64,000 nt of DNA, from NCBI RefSeq assembly GCF_052161655.1, contig NZ_CP197418.1:310001-374000 (forward strand), given 5' to 3'. Origin of the DNA: Novipirellula sp052161655. Its GTDB lineage: Bacteria > Planctomycetota > Planctomycetia > Pirellulales > Pirellulaceae. The position numbers and the translations under genes are program-made. Positions 44,956 to 52,862 of the stretch are shown one piece after another (the first letter of the stretch is position 1; each line of letters begins with the position of its first letter). Under the pieces are notes generated by a model. The model was not told the origin of the DNA. It saw only the letters and a program-made list of their open reading frames with translations, and ran no database searches.

Positions 44956-45180
44956 ATGACGACACCACTCAAGTCAGGCGACCGAATTCGGCTGATCTCG
45001 ATGACCGACGATCCCGCTCCAATTCCTGCCGGCATTACCGGGACAGTCGCCGGCGTGTATCCACAAAGCGGCTGGACGCAAGTCGATGTCGAATGGGACA
45101 ACGGCCGGTCGCTGATGCCGTCCATTCCACCCGATATGGTCGAACGCACCGAACCGCCGAAAAATACTCCGAGCTGTTAA
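44956..45180 (+). CDS. DUF4314 family protein
   Basis: A 74-residue protein from ATG 44956, with GAGGAA upstream. LKSGDRIRLISMTDDPAPIP, GITGTVAGVYPQSGWTQVDV and WDNGRSLMPSIPPD match DUF4314, a small SH3-like fold common on plasmids and phages. Function unknown. It is the last element-type gene before the tRNA. The frame extends upstream to 44848 without support. Confidence 0.85.
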   Translation: MTTPLKSGDRIRLISMTDDPAPIPAGITGTVAGVYPQSGWTQVDVEWDNGRSLMPSIPPDMVERTEPPKNTPSC

Positions 45181-45350
45181 CCCGAACATGATTTCTATCG
45201 TCTGGCTCGCAGGGGCCGAAGCAAACGGCGAATGAACTTAGAGCGCCGTCAAAAGGAGAGAGCGCGATAGTTTCGGCTGAGAGTCGCCAGAATTGGGCGA
45301 GGAGGGCTCAGTGGTGCCGGCCAATAAGAGATCGCCGAGACTCTCGGGAA

Positions 45351-45387
45351 GCCGCGAACACCGTAAAAACCAAGCGTTTTTCGCGGC
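45351..45387. repeat. Inverted repeat between mobile element and tRNA
   Basis: GCCGCGAA and TTCGCGGC are perfect 8-bp arms around a 21-nt loop, about 75 nt beyond the 3' end of the tRNA-Arg gene. It may be a hairpin in the element junction or a processing/termination structure of the tRNA transcript. The rest of 45181-45459 shows no gene. Confidence 0.35.
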
Positions 45388-45459
45388 AAAAGGAAAGCCG
45401 CGACATTGGGCACTCTTTCCGAACCGGCGTGGCAGCCCAAGTTCGCAGATTGAAAAGAG

Positions 45460-45533
45460 TACACCCGGAGGGATTCGAACCCCCAACCCTCGGTTCCGAA
45501 GACCGATGCTCTATCCAGTTGAGCTACGGATGC
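45460..45533 (-). tRNA. tRNA-Arg (anticodon TCG)
   Basis: The 74-nt minus-strand sequence folds as a tRNA: acceptor GCATCCG/CGGGTGT, D-arm GCTC/GAGC, anticodon stem TCGGT/ACCGA with loop CTTCGGA (anticodon TCG, reading CGA), and T-arm GGGGG/CCCTC with loop TTCGAAT. CCA is not encoded. It stands between the mobile element and the SNF2 helicase gene, a typical position for an integration target, although no repeated 3' tRNA end was seen on the far side of the element. Confidence 0.95.
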
Positions 45534-45707
45534 GTGATTCTTAGAGTTTAGCTTCCCTTGCCTCTTTGTCCAAGTGTCCTCTAATAGGTTTTTTGGGTTG
45601 CCTATCTTACCATGACCCCCGCTGTCGCTTGATGGTTCACTTTGACGCCATTCTATTAGATGAAAACCAATTTTCATGGTGTTCATCAGCAAGGAGACGG
45701 CTGAAAT

Positions 45708-48473
45708 ATGGCAACTCAGGCAAAATCGACTCGATCCAAATCGAAAACCAAAACCAGTAAGGCGGACGCGAAATCCAAGACGGCCACTCGCAAAAAAGCC
45801 AAGGGAAACCCCTTCCATCAGCGGCTTGCCTCGCTGACCTACTTCCAAGCCTGTCAATTGCTCGGTGACCAAGGCCCTGAACTGCTCCGCCAAAGCAACC
45901 GGGCCTTCGAAATCGATTCCGAAGAGGATGTGTTCCTGGGCGGCGACCTGTACCGCGTTCTGTTTCGTGACCCCGACGTTGCCGGTGGACGTGCGATTGC
46001 GACCTTTACCTTGCAATCGGCTCGCTCGAAACAATTGCAACCCAATTGTGATCGCTGTGAAACCTCGTGTGTCCATCTTGCTGCGGCTCTCGGCCATCTG
46101 TTGGAAGCGAAAAGTGTCCTTGGTCTGGCAGCACCTCCGGATGAATCGGTGCCGCTGGAAAATCTAACCCATCATGAATTGCACGAACGTGCCTTGGCCG
46201 AGCGAAAGCAGCGGGCGGCAGCAGAACCGATGATGGTCCGCACCACGGATTCAGCGAAGCCGTGGACCGACTATGTGATCACCAGCAAAACATCGGGCAA
46301 GTCCTATCGTGTTGCTCTGCGGGGGACCGAGCCGGGACAGTCGTATTGCTCTTGTCCCGACTTTCGCACCAATTCACTGGGCACCTGTAAGCACGTTCTG
46401 CATGTGCTGGAAAAAATTTCGCGTCGGTTCAAAAAATCGGAGCTAGCGACACCGTACCAACGCAGCAATTTGTCACTACGAATCCATTACGGCGACGATT
46501 TCGGTTTGCGATTTAATTTACCGACGAAGCTCGATCCAACTGTCGAAGAAATCGTGGATCAAGCAGGTGAGCAGTCCTTGCGTGATGGGCAGGAGGCAAT
46601 GCGGCGGATCGAGGCGCTCGAGCATGTCGGTCACCCCGTCCATCTTTACCCCGATGCCGAGGATTACCTGCAGCGCGCGTTAGTGCAAAAGCATCTGCAA
46701 TCGCAATGTGATGAGATTCGCCGAAATCCTGCGAAGCATTCGCTGCGAACCGAATTGCTGGACGCCAAACTGCTGCCCTATCAGCTCGATGGGATCGCGT
46801 TCGCCGTGGGAGCCGGACGTGCGATCCTGGCCGACGACATGGGGCTGGGGAAAACGATTCAAGGAATCGGTGTGGCGGAATTACTCGCTCGACTAGCCGA
46901 TATCAAACGTGTGCTGGTGATTTGCCCGGCATCGCTGAAGAGTCAATGGCGAAGCGAGATCCAGCGGTTCAGTGGCCGCAGCGTGCAAATTGTGCTGGGA
47001 ACCGGTGCCGAACGGGTGGAACAATACCGCAGCGATGCCTTCTTTACCATTTGCAATTACGAACAGGTTTTGCGAGATCTTACGGCGATGGAATCCACGC
47101 CGTGGGATTTGATTATCTTGGACGAAGGCCAGCGAATCAAAAACTGGGAGTCCAAAACCAGTAACATGATTCGTACGCTGCAGAGTCCTTATCGATTGGT
47201 GCTATCGGGCACCCCGCTGGAAAACAATCTTGGCGAGTTGTTTACGGTAGCACGGTTTGTAGACGAACAGCGTCTTGGACCTGCCTATCAATTCTTTCAT
47301 CGTCATCGGGTTGTTGACGAGAAGGGGAAAACCCTCGGGTACCAACGACTTGATCAGCTTCGCGAAACGATGCAGCCAATTTTGCTGCGGCGGACACGGG
47401 CCGAAGTCGCAAAACAATTGCCGGAGCGAACTGATGAAATCGTGCGAATTGAACCGACGGCGGAACAACTGGAAATTCACGACAGCAACATGAAGGTGGT
47501 TGCCCAAATCACCGCCAAGAAATTTCTAACCGAAATTGACATGTTGCGTCTGCGTCGCGCTCTGGCAATGGCACGGATGGTCGCCGACAGCACGTACCTT
47601 ATCGATCAACAGGAACAGGAATACAGCAGCAAGCTGGAACGGCTCGGTGAGTTGCTTGATGGATTGATTGCCGATCCAACTCGCAAAATTGTGTTGTTCA
47701 GCGAATGGCGACGGATGCTCGATCGCGTAGAGCGGCGACTGGACCAGATCGGGTGCGACTATGTGCGGCTCGATGGAAAAGTGCCACAAAAGAAGCGGGC
47801 TGGAATCGTAGCCCAATTCCAAGACGACCCCGAGTGCCGTGTGATCCTGATGACCAATGCCGGTTCAACGGGGTTGAACTTGCAGAGTGCCAACACGGTG
47901 ATCAACGTGGATTTGCCGTGGAACCCAGCGGTGTTGGAGCAGCGAATCGCGCGTGCTCATCGCATGGGCCAGAAGAATCCTGTGCATGTGTACAAGCTGG
48001 TTACAACGGGAACGATCGAAGAGAAGTTGTTGGACACGTTGGCATCCAAGCAAGATTTGGCGAATGCATCGCTCGATATGCAGAGTGATGTCGAGTCGGT
48101 CGAACTGTTTAGTGGTATGGAAGAGTTGAAGCGGCGGCTTGAGCAAATCATCGGGCCCACGCTGACCGCGCCGGTGGACCAGAGCCAGCAGCGACGGGTC
48201 GAGGCGGAAACGGAATCATTGCGTCAACGACGCGAGAAAGTTTCGGCCGCGAGCGGCCAACTTGTCGGAGCCGCACTCGCGTTGGCCGGGGAACTGATCA
48301 ACAAACCGGGGGACACCCCTCCATCAAGCGAAACGGTCGATCGGTTGACCGAGCGACTGAGTGAGTGTGTCGAAACGGACAGCGAAGGTCGTCCGCAATT
48401 GACGATCAGCCTGCCCGACAAAGACGCGCTGCGAAGCTTGGCGACCACGCTGGCCCGACTGCTGGAAGGCTGA
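45708..48473 (+). CDS. SNF2-family helicase with SWIM zinc finger
   Basis: Protein of 921 residues. It opens with a Lys/Ser/Thr-rich basic tail (about 30 residues). A SWIM zinc finger follows (Cys214, Cys216, Cys227, His229), then the SNF2 ATPase with Walker A ADDMGLGKTIQ (Lys382), LDEGQRIKN (Asp472-Glu473; DEGQ in place of the usual DEAH/DEAQ), SGTPLENNLGELFTVARF, and helicase C with LMTNAGSTGLNLQSANTVI and ARAHRMGQKNPVHVYKLVTT. A C-terminal helical extension ends the protein. It likely remodels protein-DNA complexes using ATP. GGAG lies before the ATG. Just right of tRNA-Arg, likely host chromosomal. Confidence 0.93.
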   Translation: MATQAKSTRSKSKTKTSKADAKSKTATRKKAKGNPFHQRLASLTYFQACQLLGDQGPELLRQSNRAFEIDSEEDVFLGGDLYRVLFRDPDVAGGRAIATFTLQSARSKQLQPNCDRCETSCVHLAAALGHLLEAKSVLGLAAPPDESVPLENLTHHELHERALAERKQRAAAEPMMVRTTDSAKPWTDYVITSKTSGKSYRVALRGTEPGQSYCSCPDFRTNSLGTCKHVLHVLEKISRRFKKSELATPYQRSNLSLRIHYGDDFGLRFNLPTKLDPTVEEIVDQAGEQSLRDGQEAMRRIEALEHVGHPVHLYPDAEDYLQRALVQKHLQSQCDEIRRNPAKHSLRTELLDAKLLPYQLDGIAFAVGAGRAILADDMGLGKTIQGIGVAELLARLADIKRVLVICPASLKSQWRSEIQRFSGRSVQIVLGTGAERVEQYRSDAFFTICNYEQVLRDLTAMESTPWDLIILDEGQRIKNWESKTSNMIRTLQSPYRLVLSGTPLENNLGELFTVARFVDEQRLGPAYQFFHRHRVVDEKGKTLGYQRLDQLRETMQPILLRRTRAEVAKQLPERTDEIVRIEPTAEQLEIHDSNMKVVAQITAKKFLTEIDMLRLRRALAMARMVADSTYLIDQQEQEYSSKLERLGELLDGLIADPTRKIVLFSEWRRMLDRVERRLDQIGCDYVRLDGKVPQKKRAGIVAQFQDDPECRVILMTNAGSTGLNLQSANTVINVDLPWNPAVLEQRIARAHRMGQKNPVHVYKLVTTGTIEEKLLDTLASKQDLANASLDMQSDVESVELFSGMEELKRRLEQIIGPTLTAPVDQSQQRRVEAETESLRQRREKVSAASGQLVGAALALAGELINKPGDTPPSSETVDRLTERLSECVETDSEGRPQLTISLPDKDALRSLATTLARLLEG

Positions 48474-48812
48474 CGCGGCTGCTTGTCATTCAGGCAACAA
48501 GACGTCTGCACGCCTGCTTTCTGTGCAGATGTCGCTTGGCACTCCATCGAGCAAATTCGATCATAAATACGCGTCTTTATCGTATATTTACGCAATAACG
48601 CCGATCTGTTTTCCCCCGCGATGCTCGGTTGGATCGGTTGGCATAGGAGATGCGTTGGGTGGATTTGCTTTGGAGCCATACGGTTGGCATTTGTTAGCGG
48701 TTGGACGCGAGCCCTCCGGTCGTTGACGTTGTATTGTCACGCAACCAGACGGCTCGCGCCGTACCGCTACCCAAAGCAGGTGCCATAGACCAACGCTGCT
48801 GGGAAACAAAGG
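48474..48812. other. Intergenic region with repeat-like content
   Basis: 339 bp between the SNF2 gene and the SDR gene. It contains the palindromic repeat at 48696-48768. Short frames on both strands here have the composition expected of translated repeats, not of genes. Confidence 0.5.
48696..48768. repeat. Imperfect palindromic intergenic repeat
   Basis: Outer arms AGCGGT/ACCGCT and inner arms GCGAGCC/GGCTCGC enclose a central region that can pair further. It resembles the palindromic repeats at 49789, 49927, 50061 and 51433 in being GC-rich and long. It lies 45 bp before the SDR gene and may affect its mRNA. Confidence 0.55.
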
Positions 48813-49775
48813 ATGCACAAGCCTGATGCGATGATGCTGAAACGGGCTCGCGCTAAGGCCGAAGCGGCGGGTTATTTACTCGCAAGTCCATCGCAGCGTC
48901 GCCGCGTTGTGTTGGTCACAGGAGCATCGGTTGGTTTGGGTCTGGCGTTGGCGCGGCGACTGATCGCCGAGCAATCGCAGCAGCGATATCACATCGTCCT
49001 AACCTCACGCGAGTCCTCGTTGGCTCGGTTTGAAGAGCAAGGAATTGATGCGAGCGAGACGATTTGGATACGCTCGTTGGATGTTACCGACCCGCAGCAG
49101 CGGTGCGACTTGGTCACCGAGATCGACGCGAAACTCGGCGGAGTCGACGTCCTGATCAATAATGCTGGTGTCGCCTATCGCTCTTGCGTTGAACATGTGA
49201 CGGAGCCGGAACGATTGCATCAGATGAACATAAACTTTCGTTCGCCGCTTGAATTGATACGTTGTGTTCTGCCCGGCATGCGTGCCAAGCGATGTGGAAA
49301 AATTGTCAATGTCTCGTCCGTTGGCGGGATGATGGCGATGCCCACTATGTCGGTCTACTCGGCATCGAAATTTGCATTGGAAGGGGCTAGCGAGGCACTT
49401 TATTACGAATTGAAACCTTGGAATGTGTCCGTGACTTTGGTGCAACCGGGGTTCATGCGATCCGATGCGTTCGCGAAAGTTCCCTACACGGTAATGAGTG
49501 CGAAGGCATCAAGCGATTGCAGTGACCCGTATCACGAACATTATTACCACATGGAAAAGTTTATCGCAAAGATGATGAATCGAGCCCTCGCCACTCCTGA
49601 TTCCGTGGCCAAAAAAGTGGCCAGGATTGCTCGCTCGAAATCACCGCCACTGCGTGTGTATGGCAGTCTGGATGCGGTTGCATTCGCATGGCTGCGATGT
49701 GTCTTGCCTCGGCGTTTCTACACATGGCTGCTGTATCGCAATCTGCCTCGAGTTCGTCTTTGGGGACAGCGCTGA
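48813..49775 (+). CDS. SDR family NAD(P)-dependent oxidoreductase
   Basis: Protein of 320 residues. The Rossmann motif is VVLVTGASVGLGLALARRLI; NNAGVAYRS follows, with a catalytic Ser in NVSSVGGMMA and Tyr/Lys in VYSASKFALEGASEALYYEL. The long C-terminal extension (FAWLRCVLPRRFYTWLLYRN) is hydrophobic/amphipathic and suggests membrane association. This resembles dehydrogenases acting on lipid-like substrates, but the substrate is unknown. The start could also be the Met at 48828. It is flanked on both sides by palindromic repeats. Confidence 0.9.
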   Translation: MHKPDAMMLKRARAKAEAAGYLLASPSQRRRVVLVTGASVGLGLALARRLIAEQSQQRYHIVLTSRESSLARFEEQGIDASETIWIRSLDVTDPQQRCDLVTEIDAKLGGVDVLINNAGVAYRSCVEHVTEPERLHQMNINFRSPLELIRCVLPGMRAKRCGKIVNVSSVGGMMAMPTMSVYSASKFALEGASEALYYELKPWNVSVTLVQPGFMRSDAFAKVPYTVMSAKASSDCSDPYHEHYYHMEKFIAKMMNRALATPDSVAKKVARIARSKSPPLRVYGSLDAVAFAWLRCVLPRRFYTWLLYRNLPRVRLWGQR

Positions 49776-49788
49776 AGCGATTGTCACT

Positions 49789-49858
49789 GTAGCGGAAGTC
49801 GTCAAGACTTTCGGGGAATGGGGGGAGAGCGGACGAAACTCTTGACGAGTTCCGCTAC
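49789..49858. repeat. Long inverted repeat after SDR gene
   Basis: Arms of 24 bp beginning GTAGCGGAAGTCGTCAAG and ending CTTGACGAGTTCCGCTAC match with two mismatches, around a 22-nt loop. It starts 14 bp after the SDR stop, so in RNA it would form a stable stem and could end or stabilise that transcript. Confidence 0.8.
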
Positions 49859-49926
49859 GAAGAACGTTTCGCTACCAATAATGTTTGCGGCTAGGACAAT
49901 TTGACAAATGACGTGGAATTTGAGCG

Positions 49927-49975
49927 GTAGCTACGTTCGCCAGAACGTGGTCCACCGTCTGGCGACGGTAGCTAC
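49927..49975. repeat. Inverted repeat with GTAGCTAC ends
   Basis: Arms of 18 bp start GTAGCTACGTTCGCCAGA and end TCTGGCGACGGTAGCTAC, with two mismatches and a 13-nt loop. Together with the repeat at 49789 it forms a pair of hairpins downstream of the SDR gene. Confidence 0.8.
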
Positions 49976-50060
49976 ATCAAAAGAAAAGATGCTCTAGCGG
50001 ACAGCGTTGCCGCATTCAGTTAAACTAGGGCCTCGTTCGTTTTTCTGTTTCTGAGGTCTT

Positions 50061-50113
50061 GTTGGAGTTCCACGCCGTAGCGTGGTTTCGCAGCCAGAAG
50101 GCTGTACTTCAAC
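50061..50113. repeat. Branched palindromic repeat before PQQ gene
   Basis: Outer arms GTTGGAGT/ACTTCAAC (one mismatch) close over two separate hairpins, CCACGC/GCGTGG and CAGCC/GGCTG. A three-way junction is therefore possible in DNA or RNA. It lies 19 bp before the ATG at 50133. Extending the next gene upstream into this element gives spurious residues. Confidence 0.7.
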
Positions 50114-50132
50114 TCTGAGGCAAATTTCATCC

Positions 50133-51389
50133 ATGATCGTTCGCATTTTGAGTTATGTTGCAGTTGCCGTTTTTGCATTTGGCCACCTTGGTTTCGCACA
50201 AACGTCGGTTGCGGAGGTCCCCAGCTGGCCCGAATTTCGCGGGGCCCATGGAGACGGTCGTGCTGACGCAGCGGATTTGCCGATCGCGATCGATTCCTCG
50301 GTGGTCCAGTGGGAAACGCCCATTCAAGGTAAAGCGTGGTCGTCGCCGGTGGTGTGGGGAGACGAGATTTGGTTAACCACGGCGACCGAAGATGGAACCA
50401 AAATGTCCGTCGTTTGTGTTGACCGGGTGACCGGAAAGGTGCTGCACGATGTGGCCGTCATCGAAAATGAAACGCCGGAGTTTTGCCATCCGATGAACAG
50501 CTACGCTTCGCCAACGCCAGTGATCGAAGCGGGGCGCTTGTACGCTCACTTCGGCAGCTATGGCACCGTCTGTGTCGACACTTCCGACGCCTCGGTGTTG
50601 TGGCGACGAAGTGATTTAAAGTGTGACCATTTTCGCGGCCCGGCGTCGTCACCCATTTTGCATGATGGCAAATTGTATGTGGCGTTCGATGGCGTGGATA
50701 TTCAGTTTGTCGTGGCCTTTGACAAAAAGACGGGTGACACCGTGTGGCAAGCCAAACGTGAAATTGATTATGGCACCGATGTGGGCGATCGGATGAAGGC
50801 GTATGGAACAGCCGAAGTGATTCGGGTCGGCGACCAAGAGCAATTGGTCTATCCCAGCGCCGTGGCGACGATCGCGTATGACCCGCAAACAGGCGACCCG
50901 CTGTGGACGGTTTACCACGATGGCATGAATGCCTCGGCACGACCGATTTATGTCGATGGCTTGGTGTTGATCACCAACGGCATGGGCGGCATCGTGGCCG
51001 TGCGTCCTGATGGCAAGGGCAACGTCACCAAGAGTCACGTCGTGTGGACTTCGTCCAAGAGTGTCGCGAAGAAATCGTCACCACTCGTCGTCGATGGGTT
51101 GGTCTATATGATCACCGACGATGGGATTGCGACCTGTCGTGAGCTCGAAGATGGAAAGATCGTCTGGCAAAAACGCGCCGGCGGCTCCTACGCGGCGTCG
51201 CCGATCTATGCCAGTGGACGAATCTATTTGTTCAGCATCGAGGGGGCCATTACGACGCTCAACGCAGGACGCGAATATGAAATGCTGGCCGAGACCGAAC
51301 TCGGTGACGGGTTTATGGCGTCACCAGCGGTCGTGGGTGACCAAATGATCCTGCGGAGCAAGTCGGCACTCTACAGCATCGCAAAGTAA
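50133..51389 (+). CDS. Secreted PQQ-like beta-propeller protein
   Basis: Protein of 418 residues from ATG 50133, which starts a clear signal peptide (MIVRILSYVAVAVFAFGHLG); the frame extends into a repeat at 50082 but is not believed there. Repeating blades (TGKVLHDVAVIENETPEFCH, SDASVLWRRSDLKCDHF, DKKTGDTVWQAKREIDYGTD, DPQTGDPLWTVYHDGMN) follow the PQQ/BamB propeller pattern. WPEFRGAHGDGRAD near the start is common in planctomycete propeller proteins. It is likely a periplasmic scaffold or an enzyme; PQQ binding is not shown. Confidence 0.9.
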   Translation: MIVRILSYVAVAVFAFGHLGFAQTSVAEVPSWPEFRGAHGDGRADAADLPIAIDSSVVQWETPIQGKAWSSPVVWGDEIWLTTATEDGTKMSVVCVDRVTGKVLHDVAVIENETPEFCHPMNSYASPTPVIEAGRLYAHFGSYGTVCVDTSDASVLWRRSDLKCDHFRGPASSPILHDGKLYVAFDGVDIQFVVAFDKKTGDTVWQAKREIDYGTDVGDRMKAYGTAEVIRVGDQEQLVYPSAVATIAYDPQTGDPLWTVYHDGMNASARPIYVDGLVLITNGMGGIVAVRPDGKGNVTKSHVVWTSSKSVAKKSSPLVVDGLVYMITDDGIATCRELEDGKIVWQKRAGGSYAASPIYASGRIYLFSIEGAITTLNAGREYEMLAETELGDGFMASPAVVGDQMILRSKSALYSIAK

Positions 51390-51432
51390 ACAGGTCGTTC
51401 GGTATTTACCGGTGAAACATCGATCATTCTGT

Positions 51433-51502
51433 GAGCCGACGGCGCGAGCCGCGGGCAAGTTTCCTACGATATTGACAGGCCCGCGGCTAGCGCCGTCGGC
51501 TC
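51433..51502. terminator. 24-bp inverted repeat between convergent genes
   Basis: Arms starting GAGCCGACGGCGCGAGCC and ending GGCTAGCGCCGTCGGCTC pair over 24 bp with one mismatch around a 22-nt loop. It lies between the convergent PQQ and redoxin genes and could act in both directions as a transcription end, although no T-run is present. It belongs with the other long intergenic palindromes of this region. Confidence 0.65.
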
Positions 51503-51577
51503 AGGTCATTACGAAAATCCGCGTCTATCCCGTAGTGGATCTTGCCAGCGATTCGTCACGGATCCGTCAGCAGAACG

Positions 51578-52222
51578 CTACCTTGACCGCTTGCGAAGGT
51601 TTCGGTCGAAACGGATTCGGCACCCGATCGGAACAGTTTCGCTGACCGCCGGTTTTTCGCCGGCGAGTGCAGCTTCGATAGCGCGAGTCACATGCGGTTC
51701 GCTGACGTTTTTGCCGTCGGGGCTATCGTCCAGCGATCCCATGTAGACGATTTGACGGTTCTCATCGAGCACAAAAAACTCAGGCGTGTATTTGGCTCCG
51801 AATGCTTTAGCGATTTGTTGTGATTCGTCGAAGAGGTAGGAAAAGTTGAATTTTTTCTCTGCGGCCCGTTGTTTCATCGCGGGCATCAAGTCCTCTTCGA
51901 CCTTGTTAACGTTGATAGCGACGACCGCCACTTTCTCAGTAGTGAATTTCTTTTGTAACGCAATCAGTCGATCTTCCGCGTCGACCGCATACGGACAACT
52001 GCTGCATGTAAAGGCGACGACGACAACTTTATTGTCCTTCAAATCGTCAAGCGAATGCATCTTATCGTCGGTCCCTGGCAAATCGTTCCAGTCCGGAGCG
52101 GTGTCACCAATGTTCACTGTGGTGTTAAACTCGCCGGCCTGGATTTGTGCAAGCAAGCACGTAAATGCCGCGAGGATTAGGACGCTCGCAGTCAGCGTCA
52201 ATTTCAAGTGTTTGCGTGACAT
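51578..52222 (-). CDS. Secreted redoxin (AhpC/TSA-like thioredoxin fold)
   Basis: Protein of 214 residues with a signal peptide (LTASVLILAAFTCLLAQIQA). VNIGDTAPDWNDLPGTDDKM is the redoxin start; the active site is FTCSSCPYA with Cys73 and Cys76, a CxxC disulfide. KYTPEFFVLDENRQIVYMGS contains the cis-Pro. It probably exchanges disulfides or reduces peroxide outside the cytoplasm. The C-terminal tail (RIRFDRNLRKRSR) is basic and may be a chance extension. Confidence 0.88.
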   Translation of the reverse strand: MSRKHLKLTLTASVLILAAFTCLLAQIQAGEFNTTVNIGDTAPDWNDLPGTDDKMHSLDDLKDNKVVVVAFTCSSCPYAVDAEDRLIALQKKFTTEKVAVVAINVNKVEEDLMPAMKQRAAEKKFNFSYLFDESQQIAKAFGAKYTPEFFVLDENRQIVYMGSLDDSPDGKNVSEPHVTRAIEAALAGEKPAVSETVPIGCRIRFDRNLRKRSR

Positions 52223-52307
52223 GATCGGTTTTCGGCTGAGGAATTGGCTGGAATGAAAAACGTCGTTGCGAAGTCAATTGGCGGTTCTGGTAGACTCGAA
52301 ACACCGC

Positions 52308-52613
52308 TTACAGGTGCACGGGGAGAAATCGTTTTTGCTCGTTGGGATCGATCGCGAGGATGGGATCGATCCAAGGAATGGAATCGCCTGCGGCAAGGCA
52401 GTCGCTGACCCGTCTTTTAAAATCAGGAACGATTCGCTGCAACACTTCGCGTTCGGTCCCCGCAGTATGCTCGATGCCTTCGATGTTCGCGACTCGCCCC
52501 TTTTTGCGTCCATCGGGAAGGGTTGAGACGTAGACGACACATCCGAAGGAGGGGACGTCCGCCGGAGCGGCGGTCGGCAGCGATCGGGGCGTGGTGGGGT
52601 GATCCGAGTTCAT
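52308..52613 (-). CDS. Conserved hypothetical protein (101 aa)
   Basis: After a Pro/Thr-rich start, the protein reads FGCVVYVSTLPDGRKKGRVA, NIEGIEHTAGTEREVLQRIV and PDFKRRVSDCLAAGDSIPWI. The pattern of a beta start and an alpha helix resembles a small planctomycete family of unknown role. An alternative overlapping frame at 52274-52540 is judged a shadow. It lies 85 bp before the redoxin gene on the same strand. Confidence 0.7.
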   Translation of the reverse strand: MNSDHPTTPRSLPTAAPADVPSFGCVVYVSTLPDGRKKGRVANIEGIEHTAGTEREVLQRIVPDFKRRVSDCLAAGDSIPWIDPILAIDPNEQKRFLPVHL

Positions 52614-52800
52614 GGTTCTATAAGCGTGAGGACGGGGGATTTCGGCACGATTTGATTCGCCACGCGGCTATCAAACGGCCTATTAACAAGGGGCCTGTGT
52701 CCGAGATTCTAGCATGTGGCGGGATTGTGGCGAGCTGAAAACCGATTCGGCGAATCATCTCGGTAACGCCGGTGACCAAGCGAACTTGCGTTTACAATAG

Positions 52801-52827
52801 AGTTCTCGCTGTGAGACAGCGAGAACT
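52801..52827. promoter_or_regulatory. Perfect 12-bp inverted repeat before protease gene
   Basis: AGTTCTCGCTGT and ACAGCGAGAACT, separated by GAG, form a perfect hairpin 35 bp upstream of the protease ATG. With so short a loop it should form in mRNA as a 5' leader stem, or be a dimer-binding site for a repressor. Confidence 0.6.
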
Positions 52828-52862
52828 TAAAGCGTACTGAAAACGAACTGCGAAGGGTATTA

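Larger units (their letters stand above)
36055..45180 (+). mobile_element. Integrative element with serine recombinase and primase-polymerase
   Basis: All recognised genes from 36055 to 45180 are on the plus strand, closely packed, and of mobile-element type: HTH protein, primase-polymerase/DUF3987, Cys-rich protein, small ORF, DUF2924, large serine recombinase, recombinase-associated protein and seven small cargo genes. Flanking genes are of chromosomal type (sigma/FecR on the left, tRNA-Arg and SNF2 helicase on the right). True ends are not defined: no direct repeat matching the tRNA 3' end was seen on the left. The limits given are those of the first and last element-type gene. Confidence 0.7.
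49776..50132. other. Intergenic region composed largely of palindromic repeats
   Basis: 357 bp between the SDR gene and the PQQ-propeller gene. It carries three palindromic elements (49789-49858, 49927-49975 and 50061-50113), which account for about half of it. No coding sequence is supported. Confidence 0.6.

Noticed and set aside
45460..45533. tRNA 3' end as attachment site with a matching repeat left of the element
   Set aside because: No copy of the tRNA 3' sequence was found by eye in 34800-36050, and serine recombinases do not require a tRNA site.
45249..46097. Minus-strand frame of 282 codons through the tRNA gene
   Set aside because: It covers a tRNA and the opposite strand of the SNF2 gene start; no domain is seen.
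50082..50132. N-terminal extension of the PQQ-propeller gene
   Set aside because: The extra codons are translated from a palindromic repeat; the signal peptide starts at 50133.
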